The notes under the pieces are model-generated. The model was not told the origin of the DNA and did not search any database. It saw only the letters and a program-made list of their open reading frames with translations. DNA of 64,000 bases from Neckera pumila (Eukaryota > Streptophyta > Bryopsida > Hypnales > Neckeraceae), in contig OZ018411.1 in assembly GCA_963969595.1 (NCBI GenBank), forward strand, positions 28,469,445 through 28,533,444, read 5' to 3'. Shown piece after piece: positions 12,323 to 24,599 of this stretch (position 1 is its first letter; each line of letters opens with the position of its first letter). A program made the translations under genes and the position numbers.

Positions 12323-13710
12323 TGTTATAGCACAAGGAAGCACAAATCCTACCTTTAGGTGTTAATTTATTATAAAACATCCAAGATGACTCGTGTATCA
12401 TTCCCAAAGGATTTTACTTATAGATTCTTTGAAATTACTGGATTTGGAATATGGAAAACCAAACCTAAGTCGGAAGAATCCGGAATTGAAAATAAGGAAC
12501 TGCACTTTCCTTCTCCGTATATCCTAAACCTTCTTCCTCTCAATTCATACCAAAAACCACATCCTAACCCACTTAGGACATGTATGTATTCTTTCCAATA
12601 GTAGTCTGTAACTTAGTGTCCTACTTAACTGAATGCGGAATCGGAAAGAGTGTCATGATCCTGTATCTTTCCCAAATACGGATTCAGTAAGCAAAGTAAC
12701 CAATAAAAATAGTTTAACCTCTATAACAGAGGGGTTTGTCTTTGGTTTCAGGAAGAGAACATAAATCCTACCCTTCAATAAACTAAAGTAACTGAAGTTT
12801 CACTTAATGCAAACACAAAACACACACTCACAATCCGGATGCGAATTCTTCCTCACAACTAGTCCGGAAATTAATCCAAACTAGTAGGTCACTTAGAAAA
12901 TCTCCACAATCCTCTTTTACTACAACGACAGACCTATTCAAACTCGGTTCCTTAAGGCGGAATCTGACAACCAGATAACTAGGTGATCCTAACTACTTGC
13001 ACATTACTCACTTCTGATTGTAGGAGGACCTCATCAACACATCGATTAGCATACGCCTGCATCCTACAAATGCACCCAACCTAAGAGCGGCTATTTTCCA
13101 CTGAAGTCTCCAAGTAACTACAATAGCTAAATTTCACTCCTAGTACACACAGCCTTTCAACCAGTTCACTTCAACTCCTGGAACCGGATTCAGACAGAAT
13201 TCGGAGGAAACTTGACTAACCTCTCCTCTCAAGTTCCCACAATCAAACTACCTGAACTAGCAATGGTCAAAACACTGCCTATCCTTTCAACATAAGATCA
13301 AGACTTTCCAGACTAGTACTCGTGGAGTTGAAATCCAAGCTTTCTTTGCAGAAATTGAAAATAGAAAAACAAAAGTATAAACTGTCCGGAGTTGAAACTA
13401 ACTTCCAACCCCTAAATACTAATCCTTAGGAATCCTAAAGGTACCCAGCAATAAAAGCAGAGGACCAGGGAATCACAGGTGTCATATCCCCCTGAGTTGA
13501 CTTTCCTACCAACCCATCTGATCCGCAAAATGTGGATCTTAGATCCTAAAATCCTAGAAAGGCACAGTCCAGGTGCATACAGCTGAAAAGTACCTCCCAA
13601 GTAGCTTCTAACATCCAAAATTTTTTACTTACTTTAATTGAACTGAACTAAGCTATATTTACTGGAGTTTACGCCTACTGTTCCTATGTTTATTCTAAGA
13701 ACTTCTACTT

Positions 13711-14541
13711 CTATTTTCTACCTTTTTTTGGAGAAGGCTCCTCGGATTTGGAGGCGCCCCTTCTTGGCGGTTGTTTCTTGCTAGCTAGGGGTTTAGCTGT
13801 TGTCTTACCCTTATCCCTACTTTTCTCCTTAAAGTTTGACGGAGAAATCGTAGCAATGTCAGATTCCTCTTCTTCTTCCACTTCCAAGTCAGGTTGGGAC
13901 TCGGACTTGGATCCGGATCCGCTATCTTCCTTTGTTGATTGACTGGGTGACTTGTCCTCCCATGAATGGTAGCTCTTGGAAGACACCTCCTGCGCCCGTT
14001 TGAGTGTGGACTTCGGCTTCACCCCGCTTGTCTTTACTAGAGAAGGTTTGGCGCCTTTGCTCTGCGGAGTCCACGGTGGAGTCCAGAACTCATTTTTCTT
14101 CTTCTAGATCTTGCCCTTGGATCCGGATCTATGTGCCAAACCCTCACTTCCTTCTAACTTTTGCTTGGAAGAGTCTTTGGCAGGTGTCTTTTCTTCCTTG
14201 CCCTTCCTTGACTTCACAGGCGTGTCCGGAAGTTGACCCGCTTATTGTAGAGCTCCCCGGATACTATCCAGTATCCTCTACATGCTATCCCCATACTCTA
14301 CACAGACTAGGACAATCTTGAACGCAGCCTCTTCTCCAGCCTTCTGGACTTCCTTGTCAAAGCACTTGGCTTTGTTGAGGACATTCCCAAAATTCTAAAT
14401 GAACTTCCTGACCCTCTTGATGGTCTCTTCTGACACAACGGAAAGTTTCCGCTCATCCCTATTTCCGGCCTCACTCTTGTCTAACTTCTTGCGGAGGGAC
14501 TTGTTCTCATCGGCCAGTCCCTTAAAATCCTCCCTCCATTA
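13711..14541 (-). pseudogene. C-terminal part of the ORF in LTR-type insertion 2
   Basis: Minus-strand frame ending at TAG 13711-13713. It gives a coiled-coil segment, then a tail rich in Lys, Ser, Glu and Pro (WEDKSPSQSTKEDSGSGSKS; VEEEEESD; PPRRGASKSEEPSPKKGRK). The N-terminal two thirds lie at 18978-19980, beyond the nested insertion. Several in-frame TAG codons are present. The acidic and basic low-complexity tail suggests nucleic-acid or nuclear association, but no domain is recognised. Confidence 0.6.
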
Positions 14542-15800
14542 TGTGAGCTCCCAAATTGTCACTTACGACTTTGAATTTCTTTTTTTTGAAATTTGCAATT
14601 TAGAATAGGTAAAATTATACAAAAAGACATAAAAAGAGTATAGAACCGAAATACCGTTGTACCATATCCATTATAGTATTTGGTCTAGTTTTGATTTTAT
14701 ACCTAAAACTTCCCTAAACCTCGCCCAAAAATAGAGTCTAAACCACAAGATAGCGGATTTTAGAGGATTTTAGTCACATAGCCTCAGCAGGGCTAAAACC
14801 CATTGGAAGGTAGCGATGCATGTCTAGATTGGTCCTAGGAATTCACAGTAATCCATATGTCAGGTCCTAGGTTAGGTTTCAAACTCCCCATTAGATTGAC
14901 GAATTCCCAGAAACCCAATTGTTAGCATGCAGGAGCCACTAAATTCAAGACGGGGCCGTGGAGGAATCTACAGCCCAAGAATGGTGTTCTAGAGTACCAT
15001 CCCATGCCATGAGTCCAACGGCAAAACCGATTCGCCAAGATTCCCTCATTTGCAAAAGGTTCCCGCACCATTGACAATTCGAGGAAACGACCGATTTAGG
15101 TCTCCATTGACCAATTGTGCCAGGTACGAAAACGCACCTTTACATCTTTCGCGAGGCTCCCTGAGAGGTTCCACAAAAAATTCCCGGCATCTTCCGACTT
15201 GTAGAAGAACCTCTTCCGGATGGTCAATTGTTTTAACTTCCAACGGAAATTTCTTGTAAATATACAAGTTGCGGTAAAATCTCACTAAAAATTAGGATAG
15301 CTTGTTTTATGCTAATAATGCGTTCCGATAAGTTTTGCAGCATTCTGATAGCAGAAGATACCCGAACTGGCAAGATTCCTTGAGAATTAATCACGTCACA
15401 ATATCTCCACGACGTTGACCGACATTCACGGGACACACGACGGCGAAACAATGTCAACAAAGAGTCTTTTCCAACTCCCTTCCACCTTCCGGAGACCCCA
15501 AGCTAGTTACTTTTTTCAAAATAGGAAACCCTCAAGAGTTGGAAATTTATCACAATTGGGGATTAATCTAGGCTAGCCTATGTTGGGTTTTTGATCCCGG
15601 TACGAGGGGTAGAGGGGTCATGGATTAAAAATGGCGTTCTGGATCCAACGGCACAGTCCGTTTGACATTTGGAGTTAATCTCCAAAAGTTAGAAGGTTGG
15701 TCCAACATAAGTAGTAGAAAGTGAAAATCTAGAATTAGGATGAAAATCTTTGAGGATGAGGATGAAAATCCAAGTTGATAAGGTTACTAGTAGGAATTTA

Positions 15801-15838
15801 GGGGGGGGGGGGGAGTGAGCCCTTGGAAACCTATAAAA
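15801..15838 (+). promoter_or_regulatory. G13 run and TATA box within insertion 3
   Basis: A run of 13 G (15801-15813) lies 18 bp upstream of CTATAAAAGGGCTCC (TATAAAA at 15832-15838). In an LTR this would be the U3 core promoter, with transcription starting about 30 bp downstream, and it argues that the plus strand is the sense orientation of this insertion. Activity cannot be judged. Confidence 0.5.
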
Positions 15839-16224
15839 GGGCTCCACTTCCCTCTCTAAAATCGCCCCCATACTTGTTTTTGGGTCCGTGGATCCAAGTC
15901 ATATTGGATATTTTGGCGTTTGAAGCCAAAAATCTCTACGGTGTTTTTGGAGCACTTTTAGCTCCTTTTGTTGTTGTATTTCAAGCTTTGAAGGTCCTTG
16001 AGGGTCCTTCTATCTTGCCTTGTGTACTCTTTATGTGTTTTTCTTGTATTTTTTATGTACTATTGTAAACTAACTCTTGTGTCTTGAGGGTCTTTTGTGT
16101 TTTCTACTAATCCTAAAGCTTCCCCCTTCCGCGCCTTGGCATATGCCGCCATTGGGGGGCCTTTAGAGTGTGAGTCATTTGCTTTACCTCATTATACTAA
16201 CTCATGTGTTCTTTTAAATCAAGT

Positions 16225-16490
16225 TCTTACCTTCTTCTAACGTGTCTCTTGTTGAGTGGACCCCCCTATGGGACAAAAAAGCTTTGAACCTCCTTTGTGT
16301 ATGTTTCCTAAATTTATATCCAACTTTCTTCTAACATTCTCTTTGTTGAGTGGACCTCCCTCCGAGACGGCAAAGCTTTTGACAATATGTTTTTTTATTT
16401 TAAAAGTCTTGTTTTTTCCCTCTTCTAAAGTCTCTCTCATTGTGTGGACCTCCCTTGGATACGATGAAGCTTTGAACTAGTGATAAGGTT
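16225..16490. repeat. Three degenerate repeats of about 95 bp
   Basis: Blocks containing CTTCTAA...TCTC(T/A)TTGTTGAGTGGACC...CAAAGCTTT(G/T)GA begin at about 16233, 16331 and 16423. They lie within insertion 3 and diverge by small insertions. Confidence 0.6.
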
Positions 16491-16784
16491 GAAGTCCTAA
16501 AGTGTGTATTTAAAAGTTTAGGCGGCGGAGCTTTGAATCCCCGGAGTGCCAACAAGTCCTAAAATTGGTGTTAAATCCAACTTAGCGGCAAAGCTTTGGA
16601 CCTCCCAGGTGTTTAATTCCAAAGTCTAGTTTCCAAGACCTTTGTGGAAACGTCCAAAGTTTTGCTTCCAAAATATGTAGGTTTCCTTTTGCATCTAGTG
16701 AATCTAGTTGTTTTCCAAGTTTTTAGTGAGTTCAGTTATTCCCCAAGTTTTATTTTCCCCAAGTGTATTTCCTCCAAGGTTCTC

Positions 16785-16888
16785 TTAGTTAGCAAAGATC
16801 CAGTTTTCCCTTAGTTAACAAAAATCCAATTTTCCCTTAGTTAACAAAAATCCAATTTTCCCTTAGTTAGCCAGTCCAACATTCGAAC
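16785..16888. repeat. 26-bp tandem repeat
   Basis: TTAGTTA recurs at 16785, 16811, 16837 and 16863 with the body ACAAAAATCCAATTTTCCC, giving a strict 26-bp period. Confidence 0.85.
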
Positions 16889-17689
16889 CAGCATCTAGAA
16901 CCAGCATACAAAACCAGAAATTAAAAAAAAATTAAATTAAATTAAATTAAACCAACCCCCTAGCCAACCAGCCGGGAGGCGGGCAGGCCGGCTAGGCCGG
17001 CTCGGCAGCTCAGCCAGCCGAGGCCCCAAATCGGCTCCCCGAGTTTTGAACTCTTTTTTTCTAGGCTCCAGTTTTTGTTGGGTTTTGGATTCTCTCAAAC
17101 AAAAAACAAAAAAATACAACAAAAAAATGTTGGATTTATCTATTGCTAGCTAGGTTGGAGTAGGATTAGGGTCAAAAAATACAAAAGGGAGGAGGGAAAA
17201 AAGAGCGGAGCACCACCGTACCTGCACACAAAAGTAGCCTCATTTTCACACTTACACAATGGAGGGAGAGTAGGGAGGTAGGAGGCTAAATAGGAGGAGA
17301 AGGAGAGAGACGATAAATAGTAGGCTACTTAAAAAGGCTAGGAGGAATAGGAGAAAATCTAAAAAGAGGCCTTGGTAGCCGTTAGAGGAGGATGGGGGCT
17401 ATGACGACGTAAGAACTTTGTAAGAGAATAGTAGACACATTGATGTTGCATAGTTGTCAAAGTTGGTAGTGTAAGGCCCCATCAAACATTTGGTGGAATA
17501 GTTCCAAGGTAGAAGAAAATAGGAGGAAGAAAAGAAAAGGAAAGAAGTTAGGGTGTAATATTTCTTTTGAAAATTAAGCAGTGAGTTTTGGAAGAAAAAA
17601 AAGCCAACAACTCATCATGGATGGGGATACGTATGAGCAAGTGGATGACGTCATCTCCAACACCGGCAGTGATGAGATAAGCCATTGAA

Positions 17690-18640
17690 CTAATCCTTGG
17701 TATTTTTTCCTAATTAGCTTGTGATTCTCTCAGTTAGGCTTTAACCCAAGATAATTAGCAAAATTTAGCAAGAATTAGAGGTTTAGATTTTAAAATTCAT
17801 AGATTAGAATTAGGGGTTTCTGAAAACATATTACGCTAAAAAGTTAGCTTTAGATCGACCGCGCTAAGTTAAGTCAAGCGGTTCAAAAGGGAAAAATTTT
17901 AGTAAACTTTGTTTTAAAGAACAATAGAACAACTTAGGATTAGGATTAAAAATAGGAATTAGCATTAATTTAGGAGTCAACAATCTAGAATTAGGTCTGG
18001 AGAGTGGAAATTAGGAAAAAATCAAGAATTAAAAAGTCCAATTAAAGCTAATTCGGGGTGATTAAATTAGGAATCAGGATTTAGAATTAGAATTAGAGGG
18101 TTAATTTGGAAGTTTAACTTAGAGGTGGAAATTAAGCATGAATTAGGACGTAAACCATGGGAATTTAGTTTAGAGGTTAAAATCTAGAATTAGATTTAGG
18201 AAGCACAAATCTAGAAACAAAAATTAGAGGTTAAGAAAGGTTAGGATAACATTTAGAAGATAGAATTTAGGAGTTAAAATTTAGAAGTAACTTAGGACTC
18301 GAAACTTAGAGTAACATTTAGGGATTAAAAGATTAGAGAAATGTATTTAGGAGAAAAACTTTAAGGGTTTAAAAAATTAGAAGTAATTTTAGAAGTTAAA
18401 ACATAGAGGTAACTTAGGAGTTAAAAAAATCTAGAATAATACTTAGGGATTAAAACTTAGAAGGTAAAAATTTAGAATAATATTTTGAAGGTAGAAAGTA
18501 GAGTAAAAATTTAGAAGTAAGTTTCTAAAGTTAACAGTCAAAACCTAGAAGTAAAATTAAAGTAGAAGTAAAATATCTAACATCGAGGTAGAATATTAGG
18601 ACAAATCCAAGGTTCAAACATAGAGGTTCATGTAGAAGGT
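17690..18640. repeat. C-poor TTAG-rich degenerate tract
   Basis: Nearly 1 kb in which C is rare on the plus strand and TTAG or TTAGG recurs every 10-20 bases in phrases like GAAGTAACTTAGGAGTTAAAA. It is not the plant telomere repeat TTTAGGG; the units are irregular and mixed with A-runs. It lies wholly in insertion 3. Confidence 0.7.
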
Positions 18641-18977
18641 TAAAAGTACCAACCAATTGGGACAGTCAACAAGTGGGAAATCACAAGGGAAAGCACCATG
18701 GAAGGGACATAGGATAGAAGGAACGTCCAAATAGGCTATTTTTGCCCTTTATTTATCCAGGCTGTCCTCTTGGGTTAGCAACTAGTTAGTACACACTTGC
18801 ACAGCTGATCATAGCTGTAATTTCTAATATCCACGAAACTAAGAAACATTAGCAAGTTCCATTGCTTGGAAAGCACAGTGGATTGCGCGTGCAACACCCC
18901 TTAGATTAAAAGCAGATAAAGCAAAGAACCGGGTCATATTCGCTCCATTACCAAGGGTGGGTAATTTAGCGCCCACA

Positions 18978-19980
18978 CACTAGTCGGTATTCTTCTGTTG
19001 GATCAGGTCCTCTACCGAGGCTACAAGCTCGGATACTTTGATCCCACCAAGCAGCCTACAAATTTTTCTCACTGCTCTCCTCTCAGTATCCAAGTCTTCC
19101 TTTGTTTTTTCTAGATCCTCAATAATCCTCCCTAGAGGATTCTCCCTCTCAACTTCCGGTTCTGTAGAATCCTTCCGACCACTCTGGGACCCTTTCTTCT
19201 TCTTGGAGGATATCATCCTCTCTAATGACTCTTACTTCTTTGATGACCCTCTATATCAGATTTGTCATCAGGTCCTTTCATCTTTTCCTCACTCTCTTTC
19301 TTCTGAGGGGGAGTGATATCAAACTTATTCATTATGGAGGTTGCCTTCAGGGTCACTTCCTCCTTCCTCAACACCTCTAGATGGTCGTACAAGTGAAACA
19401 AGAAGGGTCCTGTGGAGGTCGCCTTTGTATTGCCTAAAGAGCCGACCATTCTCTGGACTAAATCTTTCACCACTCTTGCCCAGAACACTTTCCTCTCACC
19501 ACTCAATGCTCTAAAGATGGTGTTGGCCTACGTAATTGTAACCCGGTTTGGCCGTTCCAGATAGAGGATGAGGACCAAAAACTCCAAGACTCTCTTCTTT
19601 CTCGGTGACCTATAATCTGCTACTACGTAGCCATCCTTAAGATGAGGAAGGTTTACAAATTTACCTTCCGCGTACCCGGCTGTCTGCGAGGCCATCCCCT
19701 CTTCCGCACGCGGAAAGTTGTAAACCCTTTTCCACATCTCGATTGTCCATTTGTTGGGAAGAGTGCGAGCAGTCTTCACCGACTTGTTTGATTGGCCCTT
19801 CATGAGTTTGCCAATCATGTCTTTGTCTCGTAAGCTCCATGATTTCTTCAGTAAGTTGGCATCCCCGATCTGCCCTAGATCCTCCTCTAGCTACTTCCCC
19901 TCTCCGTCATCTTTCGGAATGGCCAGATGGATCAACTTGGACTTGAGAGCCCCTAACCCGCTACCCTTGGCCTTCACCAT
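18978..19980 (-). pseudogene. N-terminal and central part of the ORF in LTR-type insertion 2
   Basis: It starts at ATG 19980 (MVKAKGSGLGALKSK) and contains KWTIEMWKRVYNFPRA, LPHLKDGYVVADY, VLEFLVLILYLERPN, ALSGERKVFWARVVKDLVQ and GPFLFHLYDHLEVL, then a coiled coil (RIIEDLEKTKEDLDTERRA) running up to the nested insertion. One stop falls where an amino acid is expected between ERPNRVTIT and ANTIF, where copy 1 has Trp; a frameshift lies near 19222. Comparison with copy 1 at 10700-11490 shows an unrecognised but conserved protein. Confidence 0.6.
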
Positions 19981-20612
19981 CGCTCAAGTCTCTCAACAAT
20001 CCACTCAGCAGATGTCTCTCTCAAAGGATTCCGAGCAGTTTTCTGCTAGGTAAGGATCCTCTTCCGCTCTTTTACTCTGAGAGCGGAAACCTTTCTATCA
20101 CTCCAAAAACACTCACATGCCAAAAGCTTCATTTTCTTGCGCTCTAGACACCAACCAAACATAAAGACAAGAATGAAGATGGAAGTTTCGACCCCTAGAA
20201 CTTCCCTCAAATGTTCGGCCGCCGGATTAGGGTAGCCATTTATCCCTGCGTGTGGATAAATCTGACCGTTGAACAATCAGCTCTAATTCCCGATAGGGCC
20301 GTTGGATCCTACATCTGCCTGACCAACTCCCGGTAGGTGTTCCTTTACCTTTCCCGTGAATTCTGGTACTCGGCCCCGGTTATTGAAATTGTTTCGAATC
20401 TCAATCCAGTTCTGGTTCTCCGTAAAAACAAAAAACTTTCGCTACTGGTTTTAACAAAATTATCTATCTAATATTACTCTGTTAGCAAGGAATGTTAATT
20501 GTGGTAAGGTGTTCAGTTTACCCTTGGATAAACCAAAAAATTGTACCCTTATTAATTCCTTCCTCTACTTACCTCACTAATCCAGGCTTCTCCTACCTTT
20601 TGGGCTCCCACA

Positions 20613-22700
20613 ACGGCTTTGCATAACCTCTGAACCATATTTTCCATTCATCATAAGCTTGGATTAGAAAGGCAAATTGGCAAAAGCTAGAATTAATCAA
20701 TGTGGCTGGACTCAGTCACAATTCACTAAAGAATTTCAACCCCTGGCAATCCGAAAGCTCTGAACTTGTTTATTAGTACAAAGGTAATCAGAACTATCTA
20801 GAAAGCCTAGGGAATTGCTTCCCATTGATGGCATTGATAGCGAGCTATCTTGAATCTTAATTTACGTATAACAAAAATGATGAAAGAGCCAAACGACTAT
20901 ACCACCTAGATACAATCCCAAAACATAATCCTCGCATGAAGCATCCAAGATACAATGCAATCAACCACAGTGGTATCACTAAGGTAAAATGAGCTGAAAC
21001 CAAGCGTTCATCCCAACCCAATACTGTGCACACAATTTGTAGCCTGAGTATACACATGTGATATCAATCAGCTGCTACCACTCACTCCACACACAAATTA
21101 ACAACTCTGCAACGCCAAGTGAATTCTAGTGCAAGCGAAAACCGTCATAATACTACCTCAAAATTGGCTTCAAGTTTCTTGATACTTCAAAATCCCACAG
21201 TGATGTGATCCAATCGTAGCTGCATTACATGTGTGCCTAACCCTAGCAAACCCTATTTATTCAATACGCTAGCTATCTGCTGCAGCTCCACTGGAAGGCA
21301 CCACCCAAGCTTACCTCTCTAGAATAGTCTACAGTACTTGGAAATATTTGAACCCTAATAAACCTAGACGGTAAATAGATATTCGCTGTAAAACGCACAA
21401 CTTCATGACAAAGAAATTTGTCTCTCAAGTATAAATCAAAGACCGGGATTATGCACAAGGATACATCAACACGGCAAAACCGGACTAGCAAAGCCACTTG
21501 CCACGGCTTAAGATACATGTTCAGAAGCTTGAGACTAAATTGGCAAAACAGGACAACCCAGCCACATACACAAAAGACCAAGACAGAATTAATAAAACAG
21601 GACTAGGCAAAGCCACTCATCATTGATTGAGATCAATAAGCAGCAGCACGGCGGGGCAGAAGACGGAGACAAAAGCAAGTCCAAGCATGTCAAAATAAGC
21701 GCAGCTCCATCCAAACTCAAAACAAAGCACGCCTCCACTGCACTAAAAGATACAAGCCCTTAACACTAACACTAAAACTTTGGACTCTATGAACAGCCAA
21801 GGACATGGACAGGAGCTTGAAATATATACGGCACTGGACAACCACTTACCATAACTAGCTTCACAAACATGGACAGAACCTTGAGATCAACAAGGCAAAA
21901 TAGGACTAGCAAAGCCACTCGCCACAGCTTAAGACACATGGATAGAAGCTTGAGACCAAAGCGGCAAAACAAGATGACCCAAACCACATAGACAAAAATC
22001 CAAGACAGAATTTGTATAAAGCAGGACTAGGCAAAGCCACTAACCTTCACACAGCAAAACAGAATGAACGCTATACACATACAACACATGAATGTAAACT
22101 AACCTAACATTCCCACGTCAAAAGCCACGAGCTTCCCACGTACAAAAGACAAAACAAAATGCGCTCAATCCCAAACAAACAAAATCTTCAAACACAAGAT
22201 GTACAAACTGGACTTGTCGCAACAAAAAAGGCAAACTCCAGCACAGAGCTTCAACAGAAGCATACCTCCCAAATTTCCAAAGAGCTAAACCCGTCCCGCA
22301 AACTTTGCCACCACTGCAATTTCAGATCTAAAACCAAAACCCTATATCAACTCTCTAGGGGACTCCAGAGAGCTCAAAAAAACACCAAAAAATCGTCCAA
22401 AAACATCCAAATTGAACCAAGAAAAAAGTTGAAATGAATATCGTGAGACAAGCGATCTGACACTTCAGCTGCGCATCGCCTTTGCAAGGTGCAAACACGG
22501 ACGCCAGATCAAAGTAGATGTAGTAGCAAGTGTCGCTTGAGATCAATAAACCAGTACGGTGGAGCAGGAGACGGAGATGGAAGCAACATCCGAGAACAAG
22601 CGCAGCTCCGTCCAAACTCAAAACAAGGCGCGCCTCCATTGAACCTTGAACCCTTTAGACGGCCAAGATAGTCTCCTGAAGGTGGAGCCAATCAGCGACG
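20613..22700. repeat. Right half of the interrupted repetitive locus
   Basis: After the ACGGC duplication the sequence continues the 7005-7145 segment, then has unique-looking DNA, then diverged 70-bp minisatellite units (about 21460-21620 and 21800-22060) and two further copies of the block seen at 7675 (21640-21760 and 22550-22660). The two unit groups share ACAAAAG/A-CCAAGACAGAATT and GGACTAGGCAAAGCCACT, so a region of about 430 bp is directly duplicated. No gene is supported, although the last copy could contain a first exon on the minus strand. Confidence 0.6.
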
Positions 22701-24599
22701 ATTGTTTTTTTTGAAAAAATATTAAAAAAATGAAGATCGATGGCAATGGGAGGGTCAATTTTTTTATTTTTATTTTTTTAAAGACAATCCCCACCGTTGC
22801 TCTCATTTTGCTCTTCAATCTTCACTTCATCATCGTCTGCTTGCTAAGTTATCATCTGACAAGAGTCTCGTGCTTTCTTGGTTGTTGGTTGTGCTTCAGA
22901 AAAAGCTGGAGTTTATTATGTCTTTGGTTGTTGTTTTGTATTCAAAATAAAGGAGCGTATTTATTTGGAGAGGTTGATTTCCAGCCCTTCTAAATTCCTC
23001 CTAGATTTGCATCTATTGTTTTTTAAAGGCAACGGTTCTTTCCACAATTGTCACCGTCAAGTCATGTTTAGACGGACGTGACTTTGACAAAATGTCAAGA
23101 TCAAGCCCCAGCATCTGTCCATATCCAAAAATAAAATAAACATAAAAATAAAAATTCTTTTTTTAGACGGTCCGTCCATCCTTGTCGACAGCTACTCCGT
23201 CCCCCCTCAAAAAAATTTTTTTTTTTTTTTCTTGGACGGTCCATCCATCCTTGATGGTCAATCCATCCACGTCGATGGACAGGCTATCCAAAAAAACAAT
23301 TAGAGTCTTAGTTACACATTTGAGACAATAGATAGATAGATAGATGGATAGATAGATGGATAGATATCCATGGATGGATAGATAGATAGATATTCATGGA
23401 TACTTTTAAATCTTGTTTTAAGCTGAATTTAGTGTTTCTAAAATGAATCACTTGTCACACAAAGAGATCACTATATGAACCCCGTGTCTTTCTTATGTTT
23501 GACCCTGGACATGCTATGTTTTTCTAGACATCAAGATGTCAAAGTGAAGGTGGCCCCAAAAGATAGATTTCCATGGATGTCGCAGAGAGCACTAGCAAAT
23601 TATTGTAAAAAACAAATTGATATTATCATTGACGTTATATTTTATTTGATATAAATGCAAATATAGTAGTGTTTTTTGTAGAAAAAATATAGTATTGCCA
23701 TGTCATTGCCATCCGACGTCAACTTCTATTAGATTTTGGGCCTAAAACATGTAATTCTCTAGTCACATGTACCTTCTCAAAATTTTGGAATTTCTATGTT
23801 GCCAAAAAATGCATGCTAGTCCTTTAGGATTTAAAGTTAAAAATATCTAAGCAGTAGAAAATTAGACAAGAATTCCTAAGATGTAATTTGCAAAATTGAA
23901 AATTTAAACAAGCAAGATTACCACATGCAATGTAGAGATTAGAATTGGTAGGCACAAAACAAAACAAATTTATAGGCTTCCCAAATCCTTATCTATTGTT
24001 TTCATTGCAAGATAAGTTTTTCATAGTAAGTCTATTTAATTTTTTGGTCCTTTAATACCCCTATTCAAAGTAGATGACATTAATTGGTGCATATCATACC
24101 TATAGGGCAAGGTCAATGGAAAATAATTATTTAAAAGAAAGTCCAAAAAAGTAATCAAGAAAAATTGTCAAATTCAGCAAGATTTAAAGAGAATCTACCA
24201 TCTACCATGAAGAATTTTTTTGATGGCATAGTAATAAAAGGAATTACTTCATTGATAGTTAGTGAGAATGAAGGGCAGAGAGGGCGTTTTGTAATGAAAT
24301 CCATTGTCCATCTATGGTCCAACAAAAGATATGGGATAATTTGAAGATGGGAGTTTGATCGTTGGACATCTAGACGTTGTTTCAAAAATTCTATATGGTT
24401 TATTTTATTTTCTACCACCTCAATTGTATAAATAGCTTCTCTTTTCATCCATAGTGTACACTCATCAATTTTCCATCACACAAGATTGTCCTTCTTCTAA
24501 ATTTTGTGCATTTGGTTATCATATTATTGCAGCTCACAGTAACTTTCACAAATATATTTCTAGTCAAAATGCGCCTACTTGCTGACATGGCAATACTAT
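22701..24599. other. AT-rich DNA with a GATA-type microsatellite
   Basis: No gene. 23160-23290 holds diverged GGACGGTCCATCCATCCTTG motifs and T-runs. 23330-23399 is an imperfect (GATA)n/(GGATA)n microsatellite with nested ATCCATGGAT palindromes. 23700-23840 resembles 34340-34440 (both with CCAAAAAATGCATG and CCTTTAGG), an old dispersed repeat. Confidence 0.6.

Larger units (their letters stand above)
14542..18977. mobile_element. Nested LTR-type insertion 3 (solo-LTR-like), 4.44 kb
   Basis: It starts TGTGAGCTCCCAAATTG and ends TTTAGCGCCCACA. Target duplication is CATTA (14537-14541) versus CACTA (18978-18982), one mismatch. It interrupts the minus-strand ORF of insertion 2: the ORF resumes in register with insertion 1 on the far side, which confirms the boundaries independently. 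No gag or pol and no second copy of either end is visible. A TATA box (15832) and long low-complexity tracts are inside. A very long solo LTR is the simplest reading; a non-autonomous derivative is the alternative. Confidence 0.8.
12323..20612. mobile_element. LTR-type insertion 2 (3.85 kb, split by a nested insertion)
   Basis: It starts TGTTATAGCACAAGG and ends TTTTGGGCTCCCACA, between perfect 5-bp target duplications ACGGC (12318-12322 and 20613-20617). The flanks rejoin to the segment seen intact at 7005-7145. Without the nested 4.4-kb insertion and its 5-bp duplication the unit is about 3.85 kb, close to insertion 1 (3.73 kb), and it is similar to that copy along its whole length. Neither copy has a visible pair of LTRs. 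Confidence 0.88.

Noticed and set aside
17690..18640. Interstitial telomere (TTTAGGG)
   Set aside because: The tract has TTAG and TTAGG in irregular phrases, never consecutive TTTAGGG units.
9671..20000. TAG read as an amino acid (non-standard code) in the LTR-borne ORF
   Set aside because: The intact MYND and ABA4 genes use the standard code; frameshifts are also present; stops differ between the two copies.
22730..22993. Small hydrophobic membrane protein (87 codons)
   Set aside because: It is driven by T-rich sequence; no homologous motif, no splice or promoter context.
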